A DNA stretch of 5,977 nucleotides from JBOGWP01 sp050693875. GTDB taxonomy: Bacteria; Actinomycetota; CADDZG01; JAHWKV01; JBOGWP01. Shown in pieces: positions 1 through 5,935 of this stretch. Each line of letters begins with the position of its first letter. The first letter of the stretch is position 1. The stretch covers positions 1 through 5,977 of the forward strand of contig JBOGWP010000198.1 in assembly GCA_050693875.1 (NCBI GenBank). The letters run 5' to 3'. The notes under the pieces were generated by a model, which was not told the DNA's origin, made no database searches, and saw only the letters and a list, made by a program, of their open reading frames with translations. The position numbers and the translations under genes are program-made.

Positions 1-2
1 TC

Positions 3-1148
3 TCCGATGCGATCCTCGACGAGATCCTGCGCACCGATCCCAACGGGAGGGTCGCGTGCGAGACGCTCGTCACCACCGGGGTGGTCATGGTGGCAGGAGA
101 GATCACCACCGAGACCTACGTCGACGTCCCGACGATCGTCCGCAACGAGGTCAAGGCGGTGGGGTACACCCGGGCCAAGTTCGGATTCGACGGTGAGACC
201 TGTGGCGTCCTCGTCTCGATCCAGGAGCAGTCCCCCGACATTGCGGGCGGCGTGGAGCACCCCTTCGAGGAGCGTGCCGGCGAGGCCGACCTCGCCGACC
301 GGTACGAGCATCTGGGGGCGGGCGACCAGGGGATGATGTTCGGCTACGCCAGCCGGGAGCGCGACGATCTCGACACCGAGCTGATGCCGACGCCGATCTG
401 GCTGGCGCACCTGCTCGCACACCGGCTCGCCGAGGAGCGCAAGAGCGGGCGCATGCCCTACCTTCGGCCCGACGGGAAGACCCAGGTGACGATCCTCTAC
501 GAGGACGGCCGGCCGCTCGGCATCGACACGATCGTGATCTCGGCCCAGCACCAGCCGGAGGTCGACATCGAGACGCTGCTGCGCCCCGACCTGCTCGAGT
601 ACGTCCTGCGGCCGATCGTGCCCGACGTGCTGTGGTCCGATCGGATCCGGTTCCTGGTCAACCCTTCGGGGCGGTTCGAGGTCGGCGGTCCGAAGGCCGA
701 CACCGGGCTCACCGGACGGAAGGTGATGGTCGACTCCTACGGCGGCATGTGCAGCCAGGGGGGCGGGTGCTTCTCGGGGAAGGACCCCACCAAGGTCGAT
801 CGCTCCGGTGCCTACATGGCGCGGTACGCGGCCAAGAACCTTGTGGCCTCCGGCGTGATGGATCGCTGCGAGATCCGCCTTGCCTACGCGATCGGCATGT
901 CCCACCCGGTGTCGGTCGCGATCGACGACCGGGGCACGTCTCGCGTCGACCCCCAGAAGCTCGAGAAGTATGCCCGGGAGGCCTTCGACTTCCGGCCGGC
1001 CGCGATCATCGAGCACCTCAACCTGCGGCGGCCGATCTTCAAGGCGACGAGCGCCTACGGCCACTTCGGCCGGGCCGACAAGGAAAGCTTCACCTGGGAG
1101 CGCACCAACCGGGCGGAGCAGATCGCCGCGGACGTGCGGGACCTGTAG
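3..1148 (+). CDS. metK: S-adenosylmethionine synthetase (MetK), 5'-truncated by the window edge
   Basis: Makes S-adenosylmethionine from methionine and ATP in the cytoplasm, releasing phosphate and pyrophosphate. The frame is open from base 3, and its first residues (SDAILDEIL) match the family about 23 residues in, so only the N-terminal end, with the catalytic His-Pro-Asp-Lys motif, lies outside the window; 381 residues remain. The GTG at 81 is internal, not the start. Both family signatures are present: GAGDQG (bases 315-332) and the glycine-rich GGGCFSGKD followed by PTKVDRS (bases 759-806). Counterparts of E. coli Lys165 (LRPDGKTQ), Asp238, Arg244 and Lys245 (DTGLTGRK), Lys265, Lys269 and Asp271 are all visible. 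In the flexible-loop region the usual Arg/Ala-His before GGG reads Ser-Gln, and the usual Ala after GGG is Cys. The C-terminus (AYGHFGR, then a WERT segment) is normal. Identification is very secure. It is the first visible gene of the metK-priA-def-fmt cluster. Confidence 0.97.
   Translation, partial: SDAILDEILRTDPNGRVACETLVTTGVVMVAGEITTETYVDVPTIVRNEVKAVGYTRAKFGFDGETCGVLVSIQEQSPDIAGGVEHPFEERAGEADLADRYEHLGAGDQGMMFGYASRERDDLDTELMPTPIWLAHLLAHRLAEERKSGRMPYLRPDGKTQVTILYEDGRPLGIDTIVISAQHQPEVDIETLLRPDLLEYVLRPIVPDVLWSDRIRFLVNPSGRFEVGGPKADTGLTGRKVMVDSYGGMCSQGGGCFSGKDPTKVDRSGAYMARYAAKNLVASGVMDRCEIRLAYAIGMSHPVSVAIDDRGTSRVDPQKLEKYAREAFDFRPAAIIEHLNLRRPIFKATSAYGHFGRADKESFTWERTNRAEQIAADVRDL
1080..1084 (+). 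promoter_or_regulatory. Possible ribosome binding site for a CTG start of priA
   Basis: AAGGA lies nine bases before the in-frame CTG at 1094, inside the last codons of metK. It is the only Shine-Dalgarno-like stretch I find ahead of an acceptable start in the priA frame. It may equally be ordinary metK coding sequence (Asp-Lys-Glu-Ser), so it is weak support only. Confidence 0.25.
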
Positions 1149-2863
1149 CAGCCGAATCACCCGTCGGCGACGCCGCCGGCGCGCTCGTTGCCGACGTCAT
1201 CGTCGACCTCCCCGTATGGGCGCTCGACCGTCCGCTCACCTACGAGGTCCCCGCTCGGCTGCAGGATGCCGTCCGGGTCGGCGCGGTCGTCCGGGTGCCG
1301 CTGCGAGGACGGCGGGTTCGGGGGTGGGTGGTCGGCGTGCGGCGGGAGGAGGAGCCGCCCGGCGACGTCGCCGCAATCGCCCGAGCCTCGGCGACGGTTC
1401 CGGTCTTCGACTCGCTGCTGCTCGAGGTGCTGACCGGCCTGGCCCGCCGCCACGTCCACCCGAGGTCGAGCTTCCTGCGACTCGTCGTGCCTCCCCGCGT
1501 CGGCGGGGGGCGTCGCCGCGGGGCAATGCCGGAGGGCAGGGAGGTCGCGCCGGCAGGGTTTCGTCCCGAGATATGGCGGATGGCCCCGGGGGAGGATGCG
1601 GCTTTGGCCTATGCGCCGGTGATCGAGGAGGCGCTCGAGGCCGGCCTCGGGGCCATCGTCGCGGTACCGGAGGTCCGTGAGGGCTCCCGCCTGCTCGACG
1701 CGCTCGAGTCCCGATTCCCGGCCGACGCCGCGGTCGTCCACACCGGGCGCGGTCCGGCAGAGCGTTCGCGGGCCCTCTGGGCGGTTGCGGCCGCCGAGCG
1801 ACGCCTGGTGCTGGGGGGGAGGGCGGCGGTGCTCGCTCCGGCCGTTCCGCTTGGCGCCGTCGTGGTGCACGGGGAGCACGACCGTTCGCTCAAGGAGCAG
1901 CGCTCGCCCTACTACCACGCCGTCCCCGCCGCCTATGCCCGGGCCCGTGCCGCGGGTGCCCGGCTGATCCTCTCGAGCCCGTCGCCGTCGCTGGTGTCGT
2001 GGCATCGGGCCGAGGGCGAAGGGTGGGTGCAGCGGCGGCCCCAACGGGAGCTGGAGCGGCGCTCCTGGCCTGCGGTCGAGCTGGTGGAGCCGGCCCGGAC
2101 CCCGCTCCCGTCCCGCGCCGTCGCCGCAGTGCTCGCCGCCTCGCGTGCCGGACAGACGACCGCGCTGCTCCTGCCCCGGACCGGTGCGACGCCCTCGGGG
2201 CCGGGGCCGGAGGAGCTGATCCGATACCTGCGCCGCGTCGTCCCGGGCGCGCGTATCAGCCGCGCCGACCGGCCCGGCCTCGGGAGCGAGCCCGGCGCGC
2301 TCGCCGAAGCGCTCGCCGCCGACGTCGTGGTCGCGAGCGAGGCGGCGCTGGCCGACGTGGAGTGGCCGCCGCTCGGCGCTGCGATCGCCCTCGGTGTCGA
2401 CGCGCTGCTGGCCCGCCCCCTGGCGTCGGGGCACGAGGAGACCTTCGCACTGCTGTGGGCGTTCGGCAGCCTGGTCGCCCGGCGGCCCGGAGGAGATCCC
2501 CAGGCGCCCAGGGGTAGGCTCCTTCTCGAGACCCGCCGCCCCGAGCACCACGTCGTCCAGGCGCTGACGCGCGGCGACTATCATTACTTTGCGAGACACG
2601 AACTGGAGGCGCGCCACGAGGGGGAGTGGCCCCCGTTTCGGACGCTTGTGAAGCTCTCTCTCCCCTCCGGGCTCACCGACGAGACACGGGCACGCCTTTC
2701 CGGCCTCCGCGGCGTGCGGGTCCTCGGCCCCGTTGAGGGACGGGCCGGTGAGGAGATGCTGTTGAAGGTGGAGGACCTGGAGGTGGTGCTCGACCCGCTT
2801 CGAGAGATCGTTGCGACGGCCCGCGAGCCCATCTTCGTCGATGTGGACCCGAGAGACTGGTAG
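1094..2863 (+). CDS. priA: PriA-like primosomal protein N', helicase-degenerate actinobacterial type
   Basis: PriA normally recognises stalled replication forks and reloads the replicative helicase. Homology starts near base 1187 with the 3'-end-binding domain (VDLPVWALDRPLTYEVP, then VRVPLRGRRVRGWVVG). The PriA layout can be followed to the end, including VVVHGEHDRSLKEQRSPYYHA (HGEHD at 1868-1882), a LETRRPEHHVVQAL segment and a WPPF near the C-terminus. Every helicase landmark is lost: the Walker A loop is replaced by a segment reading RMAPGEDAALAY (near 1574), DEEHD by HGEHD, GSATPS by SSPSPS (1973-1990), and GRAGR is absent. I see no cysteine at all, so the eight zinc-binding cysteines are gone. 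This agrees with the known actinobacterial PriA group thought to lack helicase activity; a role in restart by DNA or protein binding is inference. The start is uncertain: I read no in-frame ATG, GTG or TTG between 842 and 1294. CTG at 1094, with AAGGA at 1080-1084, is the only near-canonical candidate and would overlap metK by 55 nt (589 aa). Confidence 0.8.
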   Translation: MGAHQPGGADRRGRAGPVAAESPVGDAAGALVADVIVDLPVWALDRPLTYEVPARLQDAVRVGAVVRVPLRGRRVRGWVVGVRREEEPPGDVAAIARASATVPVFDSLLLEVLTGLARRHVHPRSSFLRLVVPPRVGGGRRRGAMPEGREVAPAGFRPEIWRMAPGEDAALAYAPVIEEALEAGLGAIVAVPEVREGSRLLDALESRFPADAAVVHTGRGPAERSRALWAVAAAERRLVLGGRAAVLAPAVPLGAVVVHGEHDRSLKEQRSPYYHAVPAAYARARAAGARLILSSPSPSLVSWHRAEGEGWVQRRPQRELERRSWPAVELVEPARTPLPSRAVAAVLAASRAGQTTALLLPRTGATPSGPGPEELIRYLRRVVPGARISRADRPGLGSEPGALAEALAADVVVASEAALADVEWPPLGAAIALGVDALLARPLASGHEETFALLWAFGSLVARRPGGDPQAPRGRLLLETRRPEHHVVQALTRGDYHYFARHELEARHEGEWPPFRTLVKLSLPSGLTDETRARLSGLRGVRVLGPVEGRAGEEMLLKVEDLEVVLDPLREIVATAREPIFVDVDPRDW

Positions 2864-2866
2864 CCG

Positions 2867-3388
2867 ATGGCGATCTTTCCGATCCGGACGTTCGGCGACC
2901 CGGTACTGCGCCGGCCCTGCGCCGACGTGGGCATGGTCGACGACGCGGTTCGCAAGCTGATGCACGACATGCGCGACACGATGATCGAGGCCCCCGGCGT
3001 CGGGCTGGCGGCGCCCCAGATCGGCATGCTCCGGCGCGTGATCGTGTGGCGCAACGAAAAGGACGAGGGTGCGCTGGCGAATGCCCGGATCGTGGATCGA
3101 CGGGGCGAGGTCGCGGGGGAGGAGGCATGCCTCTCAGTGCCCGGCCTGACCTATCCGGTCGTGCGGGCCGAGTGGGTTCGTGTCGATGGCCTCGACGACC
3201 GCGGGAGGCGGGCGACGGTCGAGGCCGAGGACTTCACCGCCCGCATCCTGCAGCACGAGATCGACCATACGGAGGGAATCCTGTTCATCGACCGCCTGCC
3301 TCCGGACCTCCGGCGCGAGGCGAGGAGGCGCCTCCGCGAGCTGATGATGGGCGACGGCGCCCCGGCGGCGCCATCCGCCGCGCTCTAG
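2867..3388 (+). CDS. def: Peptide deformylase
   Basis: Removes the formyl group from the N-terminal formyl-methionine of nascent proteins at the ribosome; a metalloenzyme, normally with Fe2+. The 173 residues are a normal bacterial length. The three family motifs appear in order: motif I GVGLAAPQ (residues 44-51), motif II EACLSVPG (86-93) and motif III QHEIDHTEG (129-137). Predicted metal ligands are Cys88, His130 and His134; Glu131 is the catalytic acid/base and Gln51 the oxyanion partner. Motif II has Ala where Gly is usual (EGCLS), and motif III has Thr where Leu is usual (HEIDHL); neither touches a metal ligand, so the enzyme should be active. The ATG lies 3 nt after the priA stop, without a strong Shine-Dalgarno, which suggests translational coupling. 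The next gene, fmt, adds the formyl group that this enzyme later removes. The C-terminal tail after about residue 160 is Ala/Pro-rich and not conserved. Confidence 0.97.
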   Translation: MAIFPIRTFGDPVLRRPCADVGMVDDAVRKLMHDMRDTMIEAPGVGLAAPQIGMLRRVIVWRNEKDEGALANARIVDRRGEVAGEEACLSVPGLTYPVVRAEWVRVDGLDDRGRRATVEAEDFTARILQHEIDHTEGILFIDRLPPDLRREARRRLRELMMGDGAPAAPSAAL

Positions 3389-3399
3389 TGGCCTAAGCC

Positions 3400-4335
3400 T
3401 TGTCGCTGTCGGTCGTCTTCTTCGGCACGCCAACTCCGGCACTGCCCGTTCTCGAGGCCCTGCTCGAGTCAGAGCACCAGGTGAAGGCCGTGGTGACCGC
3501 CCCGGACCGGCCGCGCGGCCGGGGGATGGACGTCGGGCCGTCGCCGGTCAAGGAGCGGGCGATTGCTGCGGGCCGCGAGGTCCTGCAGCCGCCGATGCTG
3601 CGCGACCCGGCTGCGCAGGAAACACTCGCCGAGATCGGGGCCGACCTATTCGTCGTCGTTGCCTACGGGCTCATCCTGCCGAAGGGGGTCCTCGAGATCC
3701 CCCCGGGTGGAGGCGTCAACGTCCACTTCTCCCTGCTGCCGCGGCTACGCGGGGCCGCTCCGATCCAGTGGGCTCTGATCGAGGGGTTCACCCTCACCGG
3801 GGTCACGATCATTCAGATGGACGAGGGGATGGATACCGGCCCCATCCTCGCTCAGCTCGAGGAGCCGGTCACCGAGGACGACGACGCCGGGACGCTGGAG
3901 GAGCGCCTCGCCGCTCGCGGTGCGGCGCTGCTGGTCGCCACGCTCAAAGCCATCGAGCGCGGAACGGCCGAGCCGACGCCCCAGCATCACGACATGGCGA
4001 CCTACGCCCCGAAGCTCACAACCGGCGATGCCAGAATCCGCTGGGCGGACGCGGCGGAGGCCATCGCGGGACGGGTGCGGGCCTTCTCTCCCCGGCCGGG
4101 GGCCTGGACGACGATGCGCGGCAGGCGGCTGAAGGTTTGGCGGGTCGCCATCGCTCCGACGGCCTCGATGGGCCGGCCCGGTTCGGTGGATCTCGTCTCG
4201 CCCGAGACGCTGCTCGTCGACACGGGTAGCAACAAGCTGGCCCTCGAGGAGGTGCAGCCCGAGGGGGGCCGGCGGATGTCCGCCGCAGCATTCCTGCGGG
4301 GGCACCCGGTCTCGACCGGAGAGGTGCTGGATTGA
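3400..4335 (+). CDS. fmt: Methionyl-tRNA formyltransferase
   Basis: Transfers a formyl group from 10-formyl-tetrahydrofolate to Met-tRNA(fMet) for translation initiation. At 311 residues it is full length. The N-terminal Rossmann-type domain opens with VVFFGTPTPALPVLEALL. The formyl-THF site reads NVHFSLLPRLRGAAPIQWA, and catalytic Asn107, His109 and Asp145 (in QMDEGMDTG) are all present, matching the Asn-His-Asp triad of the transformylase family. The C-terminal tRNA-binding domain begins near residue 203 (APKLTTGDARIRW) and includes RAFSPRPGAW. The start is TTG at 3400: the same frame is closed by TAA at 3394-3396, and the conserved core begins only three residues in, leaving little choice (CTG at 3406 is the alternative). 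No clear Shine-Dalgarno is seen, and the gap to def is 11 nt, so coupling or reinitiation from def is likely. His109 is followed by Phe where Ala or Gly is common. Confidence 0.97.
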   Translation: MSLSVVFFGTPTPALPVLEALLESEHQVKAVVTAPDRPRGRGMDVGPSPVKERAIAAGREVLQPPMLRDPAAQETLAEIGADLFVVVAYGLILPKGVLEIPPGGGVNVHFSLLPRLRGAAPIQWALIEGFTLTGVTIIQMDEGMDTGPILAQLEEPVTEDDDAGTLEERLAARGAALLVATLKAIERGTAEPTPQHHDMATYAPKLTTGDARIRWADAAEAIAGRVRAFSPRPGAWTTMRGRRLKVWRVAIAPTASMGRPGSVDLVSPETLLVDTGSNKLALEEVQPEGGRRMSAAAFLRGHPVSTGEVLD

Positions 4336-4340
4336 ATCAG

Positions 4341-4388
4341 TTGCCGGTTCACGGTCTGTCGGGCAAGTAAAGGCGATTGTTAGCTTTT
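4341..4388 (+). terminator. Weak candidate terminator after fmt
   Basis: Two modest inverted repeats sit just after the fmt stop: TTGCC (4341-4345) with GGCAA (4362-4366), and AAAGGC (4369-4374) with GCTTTT (4383-4388, one G-T pair). The second ends in four Ts, which are part of the stem. Neither is strong, and a terminator is suggested mainly by position at the end of the housekeeping cluster. Confidence 0.2.
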
Positions 4389-4495
4389 GAGGTATTCTCG
4401 ACTCGCCAGCCGAACCGATCCACAAGCCCATCGGGCCACCGGGGAAAGGCTACAGCGGACTCGACCGGCGCCGATATATGTCCAGAAGGCTCCAT

Positions 4496-4508
4496 CCGGA
4501 GGATCCGG
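4496..4508. repeat. Small perfect inverted repeat in the leader (CCGGA-GGA-TCCGG)
   Basis: Five-base perfect arms around a 3-base GGA, 21 bases before the ATG at 4530. As RNA it would form a small hairpin upstream of the ribosome binding site; as DNA it could be a short operator. In GC-rich DNA such a repeat can arise by chance. Confidence 0.3.
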
Positions 4509-4516
4509 CGAGCCGC

Positions 4517-4523
4517 GGGGTGA
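4517..4523 (+). promoter_or_regulatory. Ribosome binding site of the REC-GGDDF gene
   Basis: GGGGTGA lies six bases before the ATG at 4530 and can pair with the CACC of the 16S rRNA tail. It supports that ATG over the out-of-frame ATG at 4479. Confidence 0.55.
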
Positions 4524-4529
4524 AGAGCA

Positions 4530-5474
4530 ATGGCAGAGCGCGTCCTGATCGCCGACGACGATCCCGACATCATTCGGTTCGTCCAGATCAGCCTCGACCT
4601 CGAGGGATACGAGATCTTCACCGCGGGCGACGGCGAGGAGGCCCTGCGAGAGGTGCGCGAGCACGTTCCGGATCTCGTCCTGCTCGACATCATGATGCCG
4701 AGGCTCGACGGCTTCGAGGTATGCCGGCGCCTGCGTTCCGATCCTCGCACCGCGATGGTCTCCGTGATCATGCTGACGGCGAAGTCGCTCTCCGCCGACA
4801 AGCTGGTCGGGCTCACTGCAGGGGCCGACGACTACATCATCAAACCCTTCGACCCGGTGGAGCTGGTGGCGCGGGTGCGGTCGACGCTGCGGCGCGCCCG
4901 AGAGATGCGCGACGTCAATCCGCTGACGGGGTTCCCCGGCAACATGGCCATCCTTCAGGAGCTCCAGCGGCACCTCGCGCGCTCGCTCCCGTTCGCCCTG
5001 ATGCACGTCGACCTCGACAACTTCAAGGCCTTCAACGACTACTACGGCTTCATCCGGGGAGACGAGGCGATCAAGGTCACCGCCCGCGTGCTCCAGGAGG
5101 CCGCATCCGCCGTCGGTGGGTCGGATTGGTTTGTCGGACATATCGGGGGGGACGATTTCACGGTGATCTGCCGGGCGGAGGTGGCGGAGGTCGTCGCGAA
5201 GGAGGTCATCTCGCGCTTCGATGCCCAGATCCGCAGCCTGTACGACCCCAAGGATGTCGAGCGAGGCTTCATCACCGTCGTGGACCGGCGCCAGGAGGTG
5301 CACGAGTTCCCGTTGATGACGATCTCCATCGGGATCGCCACCAACGAGCACCGCAAGATCAAGTCGCACTGGGAGGCAAGCGAGATCGCCGGAGAGATGA
5401 AGCGGGTCGCAAAGCGGGAGCCTCGCAGCACCTTCGCGGTCGACCGCAGGCGCGGCGAGGAGACCGGTGCCTAA
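4530..5474 (+). CDS. Response regulator: receiver domain joined to a variant GGDEF (GGDDF) domain
   Basis: A 314-residue soluble signalling protein. Residues 1-120 are a CheY-like receiver: acidic cluster Asp9-11, phosphoacceptor Asp53 (LLDIMMPRLDG), Thr83 and Lys105 (IIKPFD). A short charged linker leads to a GGDEF-type domain starting at NPLTGFPGN (130-138), followed by VDLDNFKAFNDYYGFIRGD (160-178). This keeps the counterparts of PleD Asp327 (Asp161), Lys332 (Lys166), Asn335 (Asn169) and Asp344 (Asp178), which bind metal and guanine. The signature reads GGDDF (206-210), so the second acidic residue is Asp instead of Glu. The place of the RxxD inhibitory site (197-200) reads GSDW, so product inhibition of the usual kind is absent. 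The end (PLMTISIGIA, then a VDRRR tail) matches a subgroup of REC-linked GGDEF proteins as I recall it. Cyclic-di-GMP synthesis is possible but unproven; it may instead bind nucleotide or act as a receptor. It has no membrane segment or effector domain beyond these. It overlaps the next gene by 8 nt. Confidence 0.9.
   Translation: MAERVLIADDDPDIIRFVQISLDLEGYEIFTAGDGEEALREVREHVPDLVLLDIMMPRLDGFEVCRRLRSDPRTAMVSVIMLTAKSLSADKLVGLTAGADDYIIKPFDPVELVARVRSTLRRAREMRDVNPLTGFPGNMAILQELQRHLARSLPFALMHVDLDNFKAFNDYYGFIRGDEAIKVTARVLQEAASAVGGSDWFVGHIGGDDFTVICRAEVAEVVAKEVISRFDAQIRSLYDPKDVERGFITVVDRRQEVHEFPLMTISIGIATNEHRKIKSHWEASEIAGEMKRVAKREPRSTFAVDRRRGEETGA
5457..5462 (+). promoter_or_regulatory. Ribosome binding site of the downstream receiver gene
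   Basis: GAGGAG four bases before the GTG at 5467, inside the last codons of the REC-GGDDF gene. It decides the GTG start, which also places the conserved first strand (NILVVDDDP) at the right distance from the N-terminus. Confidence 0.6.
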
Positions 5475-5850
5475 CATCCTGGTCGTCGACGACGATCCGG
5501 CCCTGCGGCGGATTTTGCAAATGACCCTGGAGCTCGAGGGCTACCAGATCACCCTCGCCGAGAACGGCGAGGAGGCCCTTCGAGCCCTTGCCCGAACCCC
5601 GCTCCCAGACGTGGTGATCCTCGACGTGATGATGCCGAAGATCGACGGGCTCCAGGTTCTTCAGCAGGCCCGGCAGCACCCCCGCACCGCCGACATCCCG
5701 GTGATCCTGCTGACCGCCCGCCGTGACGCCGACGATTTGTGGGAGGGGTGGCGCCGCGGCGTCGACTACTACATCACCAAGCCGTTCGACGTCGAGGACC
5801 TGCTGCGTGTCCTCGACAAGGTGCTCCCCGGCAGAGCCCCCGCGTTATGA
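5467..5850 (+). CDS. Stand-alone receiver protein (CheY-like response regulator)
   Basis: A 127-residue single receiver domain with no output domain. All phosphorylation residues are present: Asp8-10 (VVDDDP), phosphoacceptor Asp53 (ILDVMMPKIDG), Thr83 (LLTAR) and Lys105 (ITKPFD). It resembles the receiver of the preceding gene along its whole length (LELEGY, GEEALR, MMP, DG, HPRTA/DPRTA, KPFD), so the two may be a tandem duplication, though such motifs are common in all receivers. It starts with GTG and overlaps the preceding stop by 8 nt, so the two proteins are probably co-translated. Proteins of this kind act through protein-protein contact or as phosphate shuttles; the partner here is unknown. 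The C-terminus (PGRAPAL) and the TGA stop lie within a strong hairpin. The Trp-rich LWEGWRRGVDYY segment (residues 91-102) replaces the more usual small-residue GAxDY turn. Confidence 0.92.
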   Translation: MPNILVVDDDPALRRILQMTLELEGYQITLAENGEEALRALARTPLPDVVILDVMMPKIDGLQVLQQARQHPRTADIPVILLTARRDADDLWEGWRRGVDYYITKPFDVEDLLRVLDKVLPGRAPAL

Positions 5851-5859
5851 ACGCGGGGG
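5837..5859 (+). terminator. Perfect 10-bp hairpin over the stop codon (first of two competing stems)
   Basis: CCCCCGCGTT (5837-5846) and AACGCGGGGG (5850-5859) are perfect inverted arms around a 3-base loop ATG. The TGA stop (5848-5850) lies in the loop and first arm base. No T-run follows, so if it is a terminator it is of the kind without a U-tract; it may also stabilise the mRNA 3' end. Confidence 0.45.
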
Positions 5860-5879
5860 AGGGCAGGCCCTCCCCCGCG
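5852..5879 (+). terminator. Perfect 12-bp hairpin downstream of the receiver gene (second competing stem)
   Basis: CGCGGGGGAGGG (5852-5863) and CCCTCCCCCGCG (5868-5879) are perfect arms around a CAGG loop. The left arm reuses bases 5852-5859 of the preceding hairpin, so only one of the two stems can form fully. It is the stronger stem and sits where a terminator is expected, but is followed by AGCCCCCTCCC and not by Ts. Confidence 0.5.
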
Positions 5880-5935
5880 AGCCCCCTCCCACACCAACCA
5901 GCGTCAGTGCCACCAGCCGCGGTCGGGCCGGCGAA

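Larger units (their letters stand above)
4336..4529. promoter_or_regulatory. Intergenic region between fmt and the signalling operon, likely with promoter and leader
   Basis: This is the only sizeable gap before the window's end, 194 nt without a supported gene. Bases about 4366-4398 are clearly richer in A and T than the surroundings and include TATTCT (4393-4398) and, further on, TATATG (4475-4480), either of which could be a -10 element; I find no convincing -35 partner for either. Small inverted repeats follow: GCCC-ATC-GGGC (4426-4436) and CCGGA-GGA-TCCGG (4496-4508). An open frame from an ATG at 4478 runs over the next gene in another frame and is judged a shadow. A new transcript for the response-regulator pair most likely begins in this gap, but the exact start cannot be fixed. 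Confidence 0.4.

Noticed and set aside
81..83. GTG at 81 as the metK start
   Set aside because: The preceding codons from base 3 already match MetK residues, so the gene is truncated by the window edge.
632..1093. Upstream extension of the priA frame to a GTG at 632
   Set aside because: It would overlap metK by hundreds of bases and adds Arg/Gly-rich sequence with no likeness to PriA.
1143..1160. A MetK-PriA fusion by frameshift at the metK stop
   Set aside because: No slippery run is seen near the stop, and both proteins are separate in known genomes.
1157..2965. A 602-codon open frame on the minus strand opposite priA
   Set aside because: It lies exactly antisense to a recognisable PriA, shows no family motifs, and long antisense frames are expected in GC-rich coding DNA.
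4437..4470. Type I cyclic-di-GMP riboswitch suggested by GGGGAAAGGCTAC
   Set aside because: Only a loose likeness to the ACGCAAAGCCAC core; I cannot find the tetraloop-receptor pairing or the second conserved strand. Kept only as a point to test.
4380..5477. A 365-codon open frame on the minus strand opposite the REC-GGDDF gene
   Set aside because: The plus strand encodes clear receiver and GGDEF motifs; the antisense product has no recognisable features.
4478..5524. A 348-codon plus-strand frame starting at ATATATG
   Set aside because: Its product is Arg/Ala-rich and overlaps the real gene in another frame; no ribosome site precedes it.
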